Shown here piece after piece: positions 9,690 through 19,489 of a stretch of 64,000 nt of DNA (positions are counted from its first letter, which is position 1; every line of letters begins with the position of its first letter). The position numbers and the translations under genes were made by a program. The stretch is from Symbiodinium natans (taxonomy: Eukaryota > Sar > Dinophyceae > Suessiales > Symbiodiniaceae), in NCBI GenBank assembly GCA_905221605.1, contig CAJNDS010000010.1, positions 1-64,000 of the forward strand, written 5' to 3'. The notes under the pieces are model-generated. The model made no database searches and had not been told where the DNA came from. It saw nothing but the letters and a program-made list of their open reading frames with translations.

Positions 9690-10322
9690 GTGCCAGGATG
9701 GCCGTAGCTAGGCGTTCTTGCTATTGCTTTCTGCCTGGGTGCAAGATGTGTGCTGGCAACGTGTCGGAGGTCCGTCCAGTGACACCAGCCAATCGCAAGC
9801 ACCAGGCGAAGGACAGTGCTGCAACAGACCCTGCACCCATGGCAAAACCAGATGGCCACAAAAACCAGAAGTCGGCAACGGATGCTTCAGCTGCACAGGC
9901 TGCTCAGCCCTGCTTCTGCTTTTTGCCCACCTGCGAGCTGTGTGAAACCAGGAAGGCATCTACGTCACAGAGTGTCAAGCGAAAATCTTCCAAGATGGAT
10001 GCGCCGGCAACAAGATGCTCTTGCGACTTGCCCACCTGCAAGCTCTGCCAGGCAAAGCTTGTGAAGGTCGAGCATCCAAAGCCTTCACCACTTCCGAGTT
10101 CAGCTGACAGTCTGCAGTGCGAGGGCAAGGCTGCTGTTCTTGGCTGCAATGGTTTTGTGCACAAGATGTCAGGAACACAAGTCACTGAGAAGGTGTTCAT
10201 GGAGTGCTGTGCTGGGACCTGCCGCTTGTCCAGCAGCATGGCTGAGCGAGGGATTCCAACGCAATCTTGGGAGATAGCACGCAGCCAGGCTGAGGACACC
10301 CAAGCCACACTCAGAGATCTTA
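9690..10322 (+). CDS. triple cysteine-motif region joined to start of a methyltransferase-like fold
   Basis: Three repeats share C-x-C-x-x-L-P-x-C-x-x-C: CYCFLPGCKMC, CFCFLPTCELC and CSCDLPTCKLC, spaced about 60 and 40 residues apart, likely zinc-binding. Then comes VFMECCAGTCRLSSSMAERG and IPTQSWEIARSQAED, which resembles the FAGxGxLS/SAM-binding first motif of C5-type DNA methyltransferases and of the methyltransferase-like region common in large dinoflagellate proteins. Exon end 10322 is inferred: GT donor, phase 1, joining to 10714. Whether it is catalytically active cannot be told. Confidence 0.6.
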
Positions 10323-10713
10323 GTGTTCGGGGTTCACACTATTTGTTTGAAAACCCTGCTTCTTTGTGTTTAGGGTCTAGGGTCAGGGTTCAATTGCGGG
10401 TTCTGCCTTGTGTGTTGAATGTTCCCCTGCGGCTAGAGGTTCAGGGTGGATCGGGTCAATTCACTGTTCCACCTTGTGTGTTTCGTGTGACAGTGAGATT
10501 TCAAAGAAAATTCAGTCCTCAGGGTTTAGGGCCCGAGGTTGTCAATGTTTTGGGTGGCTCAAGATTCGGCACAACTTCACTCACCGACCTCCAGTCGAAT
10601 TAATTGAGCGTCGGGTTTTGGGGCCAGCGGTTTCTATTCCTAAATTTGGGATGTTGTATTGTTAGGTGGAAGGGCTTACTTACATCTAACAAATAATCTT
10701 TTGCAGTTCGTAG

Positions 10714-10950
10714 TTCTGCAACCTTTTAACATGATCCCTGAGGATGTTCTCTTGCCAGCCAATGTGAAGCTCATCAGCAAGATGGTTTGCGATGCTGCTC
10801 TGCTCATGCTCTGGATGTCTATTCCCTGCTCATCTTGGTCCATGGCTCGCCGTGGCAAACCACGCAAGCCAGGCAAGAAAGGCGGGTTTCCGGAGCGGAT
10901 CAGGAGCATGGAGCAGCCTTGGGGTCTCAGTGGCTGGGCAGGCCAGTGGA
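10714..10950 (+). CDS. methyltransferase-like fold, second exon (PCSSWS motif)
   Basis: Joined to the previous exon (A+TT) it reads DLILQPFNMIPEDVLLPANV, KLISKMVCDAALLMLWMSIP, then CSSWSMARRGKPRKPG. IPCSSWSMAR corresponds to the Pro-Cys loop (motif IV, catalytic cysteine) of C5 DNA methyltransferases. ERIRSMEQPWGL matches the RS...WGL stretch after that loop in the dinoflagellate family. The 3' end is approximate. Confidence 0.6.
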
Positions 10951-11139
10951 ACAATTTGCATTGTTTTGCTTGTTTGTTCTGGTTGAAAGTTCATGTTTTA
11001 TATTCACAAGGTGTGGTTGTTTGTCGTGTTTGGTGAGGCCAGTGCCGAGTCAAGGGAAGGGGGTGTTATGTGTTCTTAACCGCAACAAACCATTGTGGGA
11101 GAACCACCGCTGGGATTGTAAGGCAACCTGTCGCCGACC

Positions 11140-11285
11140 ATGTCTGCAAAGCTCGAGGCTGGAAACGTGCTTGCGAGATGGGCCATTCAGATGATCCAGC
11201 TCTGTTTGCAACACGGTGTTCCAGTGGCACTGGAGAATCCCAAGCGCAGCTATCTCTGGAAGATTCCAGAACTGGCGAAGCTGCT
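11140..11285 (+). CDS. methyltransferase-like fold, third exon (ENP motif)
   Basis: Reads KLEAGNVLARWAIQMIQLCL, QHGVPVALENPKRSYLWKIP, ELAKLL. VALENP is the equivalent of motif VI (ENV) of C5 methyltransferases. It ends at a GT donor (CTGCT|GTAGC) in phase 2, which matches the next exon's single G. Confidence 0.6.
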
Positions 11286-11373
11286 GTAGCTCAAGAAGCT
11301 GGTTCAGTACATTTTTGAATGCTATTTTTGGGATAGGACTGGTGTCATCATTGGTGTAGTTTAGACTACACAG

Positions 11374-11669
11374 GCAGCACAAGCGCGCAGCGGTCTTTGT
11401 CTTCGACCATTGCCAGTACCACACCGCAGCTCCCGTGCACAACTTCAAGAAATCGACCATGGTGGCGACATGGAACTGTAAATACTTTTCCCTGGATGAG
11501 GTCATGCTGACCTGCCATGGTTGTAAATGTACAAAGACAGGTGAAGTGCACATGAAGTTGTCAGGACTGCAGCCTGCAGCTGAAGGCAGGAAGAAGCTGG
11601 GCTGGTGGACTTCGCATGGGGCCGCTTATCCATGTCAGTTTTGCCAAAAGTTTGCAGTGAAGATGTCAG
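11374..11669 (+). CDS. methyltransferase-like fold, fourth exon
   Basis: After CACAG the frame continues QHKRAAVFVFDHCQYHTAAP, VHNFKKSTMVATWN. The DxCQY..xxxxxxxKxTxxxxW pattern is the usual continuation of this dinoflagellate methyltransferase-like region. It then has CHGCKCTKTGEVHMKLSG, a Cys cluster, and GWWTSHGAAYPCQFC. The junction 11285/11374 is GT-AG and phase-consistent. Confidence 0.6.
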
Positions 11670-11761
11670 GGCAACATTAGCTATGTAGACATTCGACAGG
11701 ATGAACAAATCCCGGTGACATATTTTCTGGCTTGATCAAGGTCTGCCTAGCTAATGTTGCC
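11670..11761. mobile_element. 92-bp inverted-repeat element at an exon edge
   Basis: Arms 11670-11690 (GGCAACATTAGCTATGTAGAC) and 11741-11761 are reverse complements with two mismatches. The element abuts the last coding residues of the preceding exon and begins GC after TCAGG, so it might itself supply a GC donor. Confidence 0.5.
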
Positions 11762-12935
11762 AAACAGCACACACCCGTGCTGTAATCGAAGGGCTTTCAG
11801 GGGTTTGGTCCACGTTCCGGTGCACGGTCAGCTGCTTAAGCAGCCCGACAAAGAAATACAGTCACCGAAATATTCATCTGAAGCCAAAGGCCAGCTTCCC
11901 AAGATCATTTAAGATTAAGATCCGCGGAACATATTCATGCAATCGAAAGGCCGTGGCGAGGTAGGGTATAAGGTGGGCCTTGAACCCTAAGCCCAAAACC
12001 CTTAACTCTGAGCCCTGTGCCTTAAGGCCTAACATCAAGGCACTAATTGCAAAGCATCTTTACAAACGTTGAATCGCAAGTCGTGTCATGACCGCTTGCA
12101 CATTGCATTTTGCTGGGGAAGTGTTTCAAGTCAGGACCACTCATGCAATGTTTTGCTGCCGCTGCAGAAGCCAGTGTCTGTTTGTTGTCCCTTGTGTGTG
12201 TGTGTGTGTGTTATGTTTCAGATTGCACCTGAGCCTGTGCCAGAGGATTGATCATTGCAAGGGACCACCTTAGTTCTTGTTGCAAATCACCAAGGACCTG
12301 CCTGTCGTGTTTTGGTGCTTTGTCAGACCCTGGTCACTTTCTGGTGTGCAATGAAGACTTCTTACGTGAAACGAATATCCTGCAGAATGCACAGTATCAG
12401 CACCAGATTGGACGAAGCCATGATGACGTGTCTCACAATGATGGCAACATCTTGTAGGCAGCCGATCGTGTATGCCATATGTTCATTAGACAACGCAGGA
12501 TGATTGGCAGGCGACCTACAGCTTGTTGCAGAGCAGCCAAGAACATCTGATGTTCTTTTGGGGGTTTGTGGGGCAGCTCACTTTCATGTCTGCATCCACT
12601 GCTTGATTAGAGCATTTGAATCCTAAACCCACCAGATCATTATGCTCGAGGAATGCAATCATGGCAAGACGTGTGTGTCCAGTGAGGCAGTGTTTGTGAG
12701 CTGCAAAAGCTGGAGAGCCAGCCCAGAAAGTTGGCGTGCAAGGCTTGAACGAAGCACGGCCAGCAAAAGTCTTGTGGCTTGAAGTTTTCCAGATTTCGGG
12801 TTTCAAGTGTTGAACGCCGGGGTTTAGGGTTTAGGGTCGTAGCAGTAAGGCGGCCAAGGCTGGGAGTTTTGTGGGTCTAAGATGGCAGGGGCTGGAAATT
12901 AATAGCCGATTCAGTTTATTCCATGAACTGGCAAG
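11762..12935. other. probable intron region with scattered weak coding signal
   Basis: Contains CCTAAGC/CCCTTAA-type degenerate repeats (about 11980-12040) and a GT run (12199-12211). A segment at about 12350-12455 could encode NILQNAQYQHQIGRSHDDV. None of it is strong enough to call. Confidence 0.3.
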
Positions 12936-13300
12936 GTGCCACGCGCAGCTAACCTGGGCTACTTGACTGCCTTCGATCATGCACTGCAGTGCATGAACTC
13001 ATTTGGGCTGGCAGCATTCTTGCCTCGACGAGCTGTGGGCGCACTCCAGGCAAGGAAGTGGGGTTCAATGCAGAACATGAATTACCTGGAAGTAGCTCAA
13101 CATTTGGGTGTATTAAATTTCAGTTGTCATACTGTGGTACAGTCACCACAGGCTGGGGCTCGACGATATTTTGTGGAACAGATCTGCCCAGTCAGTGGCG
13201 AGTCCAGGAAGCGCTCATGCGTTGAGACGGTGGATGGCGATCGCCGGTATGAGGTTCCCATGCGTGTGGAAAACAAAGAAGCTTTGCTTTCAATGCGGTA
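12936..13300 (+). CDS. exon-like segment(s) of the dinoflagellate polyprotein-type tail
   Basis: Open frame with LTAFDHALQCMNSFGLAAFL and, later, CPVSGESRKRSCVETVDGDR then RYEVPMRVENKEALLSM. There may be two exons here, because a second frame is open in the middle. Confidence 0.4.
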
Positions 13301-13381
13301 GTTTACATTGAGGGTTCCAGGCCTGCCCAGTAGGAGGCTTGCCTCACAGGTTGTTGTTGATTATCTGGCAGACTCCAGTCA

Positions 13382-13490
13382 AGGACATGGTCCGGCCAAC
13401 TCTCCACCTAAGCCAAGACCAAGGCTCAGCTTCTTGGCTGTCTGGTATGTTCCTTGCGAGCAAGCTGCGTGCCACCCTGACATGGGATAT
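13382..13490 (+). CDS. exon of dinoflagellate polyprotein-type tail
   Basis: Begins after TGGCAG: PVKDMVRPTLHLSQDQGSAS, WLSGMFLASKLRATLTWDIF, HRLH. The Q/D-x-GSxxW...W-D-x-x-HR pattern is familiar from large unannotated dinoflagellate proteins. The next exon (NDVLSAATSAGL) continues it, giving DIFHRLHNDVL. Confidence 0.5.
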
Positions 13491-13607
13491 TTTCCATCGG
13501 CTGCATCTGGGCACCAGTTAACAGCGCTAGTTCAGTTTCTAGCTTGTCAGCGTTGCAGGGGAATAAGTGGGTGGCATGTCATGGTATCGAACCGAGAAAA
13601 CCAAGGC

Positions 13608-13791
13608 ACAATGATGTCTTATCTGCAGCTACAAGTGCAGGCCTTCACCTCTCCAGGCTAGAGGCGGCTTCTACGTGCAAGATCCGACGGGGGCCATACA
13701 CAACTGACAACAATCATGGCACCATCCAAGCAGCAGCACGTGCACTGACGACTTTGCCATTGACCAACGTTTTCTACCAGATGTGCCTGTG
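13608..13791 (+). CDS. exon of dinoflagellate polyprotein-type tail
   Basis: Reads NDVLSAATSAGLHLSRLEAA, STCKIRRGPYTTDNNHGTIQ, AAARALTTLPLTNVFYQMC. KxxxGP then a short loop is the expected continuation of the HRxxND segment. Function of this family is unknown to me. Confidence 0.5.
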
Positions 13792-13899
13792 AGAAACTAA
13801 GAACTTCGGACTCCTGAGATTTTTCATTGTGATCATTCTTAGTCTTGGCAGTCAACTTGTCAGGCACTTCATTGTTGTAGGCCAAATTGTGTGCAGGTT

Positions 13900-14100
13900 T
13901 TACACCGACATTTGTGCAGATCTGGGTGAAGTGCCCCAAGGCACTGAGGAGCACATGGCCAAAATTTGGAAAACCGCTTCTGAACTCATGCTTTCAGCTG
14001 GCTTGGGCATTGCTCAAAAAAAAAGCCGGTGGTTCTCATTGGAAGAGCTTTCGCGGCAGCAGAAGCGGCTGCGATCAGTGCTGTTGATGACACTACTGTG
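13900..14100 (+). CDS. exon of dinoflagellate polyprotein-type tail
   Basis: After TGCAG: FYTDICADLGEVPQGTEEHM, AKIWKTASELMLSAGLGIAQ and KKSRWFSLEELSRQQKRLRS. KxxRWFSxxE is a feature of the same family. Confidence 0.48.
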
Positions 14101-14244
14101 CCTGAACTGTGAAATTACATTTAGACCACACTTGCTTGAACCAGCTTCAGCCACTGCATTTCTGAATTCGAAAGCCCGAGGTACTGGGGCTTCCAGAAAA
14201 AATGGTGGTCCAACTGGGATGAAACACCTTTGTTCGCTGATGCA

Positions 14245-14395
14245 GGAGTCGTCGAGGTGGCGGACAGTGAAGAGGAGGATGGTCAAGACAGCCAGGAGGC
14301 TGTGCCGGACAGGGACATAGCCCGCAGAGGCCAGACCCTGCAGGCCTCACGTCAAGAGCAGCAGAAGCGTCAGGCAAAGCTGGGCGCCAAGTTGC
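14245..14395 (+). CDS. exon-like acidic/basic linker
   Basis: Reads DAGVVEVADSEEEDGQDSQE, AVPDRDIARRGQTLQASRQE, QQKRQAKLGAKL. Low-complexity charged linker in the same frame orientation. Confidence 0.42.
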
Positions 14396-14607
14396 GATAT
14401 GTTTGCTCGGTGGCCTGGCTCATCTCATGAGGCTCGAACCCTTTAACCCCACGAAACCTTCGTCATTAAGGACTTTCACCACAAACACCCGAACATGAAA
14501 GCCCGCTGCAGTAGACTTGTCCCCTAAGGTGATGAGGTTATGTCATCATAGCAGAGCCCGGCTTGTAACATGTTAGGTTCTTTGTCGGGAACAGACATTT
14601 CTGGAAA

Positions 14608-14770
14608 TGGATGGCATGGAGTTTATTGAGCGGCCACTGGAGAAATACAGCAAAAAAGGAATGAGCATGGTGCAGACGAAGCTTGCCATTGATCTTTTGT
14701 TTACCATGTTTCTTTACAACCGTTTTCCTTCTCTAAAGAACAAGTGGTGGCAGACATCTGTCCCGGGCCA
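14608..14770 (+). CDS. exon-like segment of polyprotein-type tail
   Basis: Reads MDGMEFIERPLEKYSKKGMS, MVQTKLAIDLLFTMFLYNRF, PSLKNKWWQTSVPGQ, stop. Hydrophobic and aromatic. Confidence 0.38.
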
Positions 14771-15040
14771 GTAAGATGGGCAGTCTGGGACAACCCAAGG
14801 AAATGGGGCACCCGGGATTTCATGCAGTCACTTTGCTGTGATGGCTTGGTGGCCACGATTACAGGTGCATTGGCAAACTTTGTCTCGGTGGAGTTTGTGG
14901 AGTATCTTCAACTGCCGACACCGAGTCAATCAGAGCCAGTGACTTCAGCTGTCCGGAAGACAACGAACAGTGCTTTGAAGGCGCTGTGGATTTTCTGCTA
15001 CAGCACCCTCGATGCAGAAAGCAGGCTACTCGATACACGT
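14771..15040 (+). CDS. exon-like segment, uncertain frame
   Basis: A frame open from about 14744 reads WAVWDNPRKWGTRDFMQSL and LANFVSVEFVEYLQLPTPS, KTTNSALKALWIFCYSTLDA. It may be one or two exons of the same gene. Confidence 0.33.
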
Positions 15041-15215
15041 TCTTGGCTGTAAAGGCTAACGGCTCGTGTAGCTGTCGAGGATATCCTGAACCTGAAGCCC
15101 CCAAATTCATTCAACTTTTTATGATAACCATGGCTTGGTGGGGTGAACACTTTGGAACATGATTGACTTCCTGAGTGAAGAAGCTTGTCTTCTTTTCAGT
15201 TGCGGCTAGTAAGGT

Positions 15216-15404
15216 TTGTCTGGTGCGGTGGCCGTCACACAAGCAAAGTATTGGGTGGTGCCTCACTGCTTCATCAAGCTTCTCAACCCTGACCAGGACT
15301 GCCAAGCGGCTGCCTTGGGTAGTCTGAAATGTGTCCTGGAGAGTGTGGAAAAGCTGGAGAAGCACAGAAATGATGCTCGGTGCCTTACAGAAGTGAACCT
15401 GTAG
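15216..15404 (+). CDS. exon-like segment of polyprotein-type tail
   Basis: Reads AKYWVVPHCFIKLLNPDQDC, QAAALGSLKCVLESVEKLEK, HRNDARCLTEVNL. VPHxFxxxLNPxQ resembles the VPHRFxxxLSxxx stretch of the large dinoflagellate family. Confidence 0.42.
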   Translation: MSGAVAVTQAKYWVVPHCFIKLLNPDQDCQAAALGSLKCVLESVEKLEKHRNDARCLTEVNL

Positions 15405-15499
15405 AGCAAGGATGTCTAAGTACACTTTTCAAAGAACAAACATGGGTAGTTTAGGTCTTAGCCATTAGGAATCATAGCAAGGAAACACGTGCAGATGCA

Positions 15500-15898
15500 C
15501 GTGGCGTCACACAGTTCCTGTCCGACTGCGAGTGGCCGCTCCAAACATTTGTGCGAGAAAATTTGATCTTCCTGTTAGAGGATGATTTTGCGAAGGTGCC
15601 AAAATGGCTGCGTGCAGATATCGAGGCCTATGCTACAGGCCATTGCTCAACACTTTTAATCGAAAATCTCTTTCGTCAAGGCCGTAAAGCTGGCAGAGAC
15701 TGTCCAACAGGCAAGCTGGAGGCACGGTCATTCTGGCACGCTATGGGGCAGAGTGGCAAGGTGCTTGACGACTTTGACCGGCCAAACATCAACGGCCAAC
15801 CCAAGACCTCTGCTGTCTCGGGGAGCTCAGCTTCGTTGCCCAAGAACTGTTTTGTGCCACAGCCACGTGGCTTTGAGAATCTTGTGTCAGAGGGTAGC
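15500..15898 (+). CDS. exon of dinoflagellate polyprotein-type tail
   Basis: Reads SDCEWPLQTFVRENLIFLLE, DIEAYATGHCSTLLIENLFR, KLEARSFWHAMGQSGKVLDD and FDRPNINGQ. The LxENLFxxxRxxxRxxPxGKxxxxxxWHxxxxSxxLxDxxR pattern fits the same unnamed family. It ends at a TAG (15899). Confidence 0.5.
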
Positions 15899-15984
15899 TA
15901 GATGTATTTCTAGGTACTGACTTGGAGTACCACAGTTTAAAGGTTAAGACGTTGTAACTGAGGAAGGAATCCCACAGCCTGGGT

Positions 15985-16356
15985 GAAGATTTGCTGGCTC
16001 AGCTGACTGCGAATTCACCCGATTGGCCCAACCATCATGCAAAGTCCAACAAAGAAGCGGCGTTGGCGACCTTGGCATTGGTTGCCACTGGAGGCAACTG
16101 GCAAAAACTTCAGTTCAGTTGGCTGAGCCTGTTGATGATTCCAGGAACATACTGTACCGACGGCAGTGTGAAGATTCTCGTTCTGGATTCCAGCCGCTAT
16201 GGCTTCATGGCCGTGAAGTGCCGGAGTTTCACACGTGGACAAGAGCGGTATGTGGATGTGGCTGACCTGCCAGAGAAGCCCTTGGTGTTTGATGTAGTCC
16301 TGAGAACTGACAAGTGGCGTTGCGTGGACGTGAGCCCAGTGGCTTGTATAAGTTAG
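15985..16356 (+). CDS. exon of dinoflagellate polyprotein-type tail
   Basis: Reads DLLAQLTANSPDWPNHHAKS, ALATLALVATGGNWQKLQFS, VKILVLDSSRYGFMAVKCRS and FDVVLRTDKWRCVDVSPV. Coding-like with beta-rich character. No function assigned. Confidence 0.48.
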   Translation, partial: EDLLAQLTANSPDWPNHHAKSNKEAALATLALVATGGNWQKLQFSWLSLLMIPGTYCTDGSVKILVLDSSRYGFMAVKCRSFTRGQERYVDVADLPEKPLVFDVVLRTDKWRCVDVSPVACIS

Positions 16357-16473
16357 GATGGCTTCACAATTTGCTGAACACCTAAGTGTGAAATAGTCCA
16401 CGAAGATTCTGCTGAACTTGTTTGGTTGGGTGGTTTGTTTGATTTGTGCATTGTGCACCATTGTGTGCAAAAG

Positions 16474-16830
16474 GTACTTCCAGCAGATAGTCGCAACCGA
16501 ACCGTGCACCTGCAGTTGATGCAGGGCAGCGGGGCAGGTCTGCTCAAATTCAGTGTCCGGCACGGCCTCCCCAGCATGACTGTGCCGTTCATGAAGAAGT
16601 TTTGCAAGATGCAGGGAATCACGTTGCCGACACCAGCAACAGAAGTAACCGTTTTGCAAGCCATCGCAGCTTCAGTTTTCAAGGACGGCATGAACGATGC
16701 ATTGATGAGAGAAATCTTGCTTGCACGCAACAGAGCACGGCGTGGTTGGCAGGCCTGGGTGGCCACAAATGAAACCGGCTGTGGGTTCGCCAGCCAACCC
16801 GCCCGTATCCAATCCTTCCGCCGGTGCATC
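16474..16830 (+). CDS. exon of dinoflagellate polyprotein-type tail
   Basis: Reads RTVHLQLMQGSGAGLLKFSV, MTVPFMKKFCKMQGITLPTP, VTVLQAIAASVFKDGMNDAL. After 16830 the frame runs into CCCTAAA-like sequence, so the exon end is before that. Confidence 0.48.
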
Positions 16831-17214
16831 ATAAATCATAACCGTAAACCCAAAACCCTCCACCTGAAACCCACAGACATAACCCTAACCACCCAGCCAG
16901 ACCATGGAGTAGAGAGGAGGTGAGCCAAACCACGCCGCAAGTGGGGAGGGGGGGGGGGGGTGACGGCCGGACCCTCATCATAAATACCAACTTCCACCTC
17001 ATGTAATATCCACTGCTGTCACAACCTCACCATGGAAAGAAAATAGGAGTGGTTCACAAGAGGGTTTTATTAGGGCTCGAAGTTGTTGTGAAGGCTCTGA
17101 GTACTGGGGGCACCAAGATTTTGAGTGGTACTACTTGGTTGAGTGTGTTTTCAAGGTGACTGCTGGAGGGGCCAGGGTTGTGTTTTGTACTAGGGGTGGT
17201 TAGTGATGACAGAG

Positions 17215-17455
17215 AAGAGATTAGACGTCGGCTTCACATTGTTTCATGCCTGGAAGGCTTCTGATGTGTCAGACCAAGCCACTCTGGAACGCATGGAAAA
17301 GCTGCTGGCTGCAGATGATGAAGAGGTCATGACTTGGGACGACGTTGAACTGGAGCAGGACATCGAAAGATGCAAAGCAAGGCGGGCTGCGGCTAAGGCA
17401 CGGGTTGAAGCAGCAGAAGCCGAGCTGATGGCAGCCATGCGTCCTGGATGGGATC
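17215..17455 (+). CDS. exon of dinoflagellate polyprotein-type tail
   Basis: Reads HAWKASDVSDQATLERMEKL, DEEVMTWDDVELEQDIERCK and ARRAAAKARVEAAEAELMAA. Charged, helical. The opposite strand is also open, a shadow of the codon bias. Confidence 0.45.
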
Positions 17456-17599
17456 GGGCAGTTTGTTCTTATGACAACGGTCCCAGTTAGACCGACCACC
17501 CAACTCACCCAACATTGCCAGCATAATGTTTTCAAGATTCTTTAGTCTGGCTGTTACCTGTGGGGTTTGTGCATGAGATGGTCAGGGCAGGTTCAGTGC

Positions 17600-17794
17600 A
17601 AAGAAGTACTCAGGTCCTCAACAGCGAAAGCAGCTGCAACAACCTCGGCGTCTTCATCTTCTTCGGCTGGTCCGACAAGGAAGAAAGCCATACAATGGCC
17701 GGCAGATGGCATGAGCCAGAGAATGGCAAAAACTTACCTTCCAGAAGGGCCCGGATACAAGATATCAAAAGAGAAGGTGCCGAGCTTAGTGTAG
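17600..17794 (+). CDS. exon of dinoflagellate polyprotein-type tail
   Basis: Reads KAAATTSASSSSSAGPTRKK, AIQWPADGMSQRMAKTYLPE, GPGYKISKEKVPS. A serine/alanine linker followed by the YLPxGxxxxxxxxxxx start of a small C-terminal module completed by the next exon. Confidence 0.45.
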   Translation, partial: KEVLRSSTAKAAATTSASSSSSAGPTRKKAIQWPADGMSQRMAKTYLPEGPGYKISKEKVPSLV

Positions 17795-17867
17795 TCTACT
17801 TTAGGGTCATTTTGGCACATACATGTCTGTGCAACCGCCAGCAATGCACAGATAGTTGTTGCAGTTG

Positions 17868-18032
17868 CTTCCTCGTGTCAGGAATGGGATCATCGCTGGA
17901 AAATTACTTGGACCACACAAGCTGGGGATGCAGTGACGAAAAGCATATCGTTTCAGACGCCAGAGGCAGGCAACGAAGCTCTGCGGCAACTCCTACAACA
18001 AGTATGGGCAACACATACACGCAAGACAGGTG
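17868..18032 (+). CDS. last recognised exon of the 3-18 kb series
   Basis: A frame without Met reads CQEWDHRWKITWTTQAGDAV, TKSISFQTPEAGNEALRQLL, QQVWATHTRKTGEV. This strand-strand-helix layout, ending in an aliphatic helix with xxWxxHxxxTG, matches the C-terminal module often repeated in large Symbiodiniaceae proteins. Confidence 0.45.
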
Positions 18033-18190
18033 AAGTTTGTCCTTTTATGTTGGACAGAATATCTTGATGTCCGGCGCTGAATGGCAAAGTGCAGAAGATG
18101 AAAAGTGCGTCAACGTCGGGCTAGCATTGTGTGCCAGAACGATGCACTGATGCATTGTTCCAGCTTGTTTCTTTCCTTTCATGAACTCCC

Positions 18191-18570
18191 ATGGGCAGGT
18201 CAGATCTGCCAGCGGCATCCAGCAGAGAGTGGCAGAGGCCGGCAAAGCCCCCAATGGTAATGGGTTTGGGGTTTAGGTGTTGGGTTGAGGGTCTCCCCCT
18301 CCCCCACATTGCAAGATTCATCCCCTGCATTCTTTTCATTGATCTGATGGCAAATAGATTAAATAGCGATGCAAAAAGCATGGGGCACCCAACTCCTGGC
18401 AGGATCTTCTGTGACATGGCCTGGAAAGCTTTTAGCCAAACACCCTGTCATGGCAGAGAAGGTATTCAGAATGCAATGTTTGTAAGGCGACATGGCCCAG
18501 GCGGCATGTTTCACATCTGACAGAACTCACTACCACGAGAATGGAGCCGATTAGGGCCTGCTTCTGTGTG
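18191..18570 (+). pseudogene. decayed duplicate of the SET-domain exon
   Basis: Bases 18365-18570 align by eye with 8168-8420. Shared words include GACATGG, GGCAGAGA-GGTATTC and the 18-base ACCACGAGAATGGAGCCG. At protein level, GRIFCDMAWKAF faces GPIFRTWEGLQDF. The copy lacks the INH...PNA core and the frame ends in TGA, so it cannot encode a complete SET domain. Confidence 0.5.
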
Positions 18571-18659
18571 GTGGCCTGAACTACAAAGCTGTAAAACCGA
18601 AGAGCGCTCAAGACCTCCGGACCTCTACAGAATCACCCCAAAAGCCCTGACACTTAGCA

Positions 18660-19480
18660 AACCCTAGAAATCATTAGGCCCAACCACCTCAAGGCCTCCA
18701 AACCCTAAACCCTAAACCCTAGACCGGGCTGTGCAGCTCTAGGACACTGGGCTGTAAAGCCCCAGGGCAATGGTCTGTGAAGCCCTAGGCCGGGCTGTAG
18801 AGCCCCAGGCTAATTAGACCTCAAACACTAAACCCTTCAAACCCGAACTAAACCGGGCGGTGTAGCCCCAGGACAATGGGCTGTAAAGCCTTAGGGGGGC
18901 TGTAAAGCCCTAGGCCGGGCTGTATAGCCCTAGGCTAATTTCGGCCTAAACCCCAAACCTAACCTCAAACACTAAACCCTTTAAACCCTAAACCCTAAAC
19001 CGGGCAGTGTAGCCCTAGGACAATGGGCTGTAAAGCCCTAGGCCGGGCTGTATAGTCCTAGGCTAATTTTGGCCTCAACCTCAAACCTAACCTCAAACAC
19101 TATACCCTTCAAACCCTAAACCCTAAACCGGGCTGTGTAGGCCTAGGACAATGGGCTGTAAAGCCCTAGGACAAGGGGCTGTAAAGGCCTTGGCCGGGCT
19201 GTATAGCCCTAGGCTATTTAATTTTGGCCTAAACCTCAAACCTAACCTCAAACACTAAACCCTTCAGCCGAAACCGGGCTGTGTAGCCCTAGGACAATGG
19301 GCTGTCTAGTCCTAGGACAATGGGCCTTGCTGGGTCATGGGTGAACCCCTAGGCTGGGCTGTGTAGCACTAGGCCAATTTCGGGTTGTCTATTTAGTGCT
19401 AGCGTCATGGGCTGTGAAGCCCTAGATGTGTCGCCCCAGGGTCATGGACTGTGAAGCCCTAAAATAGCCTCGATGTTTGA
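18660..19480. repeat. GGGCT/AGCCC hairpin repeat array with CCCTAAA spacers
   Basis: Units such as GGGCTGTAAAGCCCTAGG, GGGCTGTGTAGCCCTAGGAC and GGGCTGTATAGCCCTAGG recur many times, separated by AACCTCAAACACTAAACCC and CCCTAAACC. Each core can fold as a short GGGCT/AGCCC hairpin. A second array at 22260-22960 repeats the order of units. Confidence 0.8.
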
Positions 19481-19489
19481 AACCCTGAA

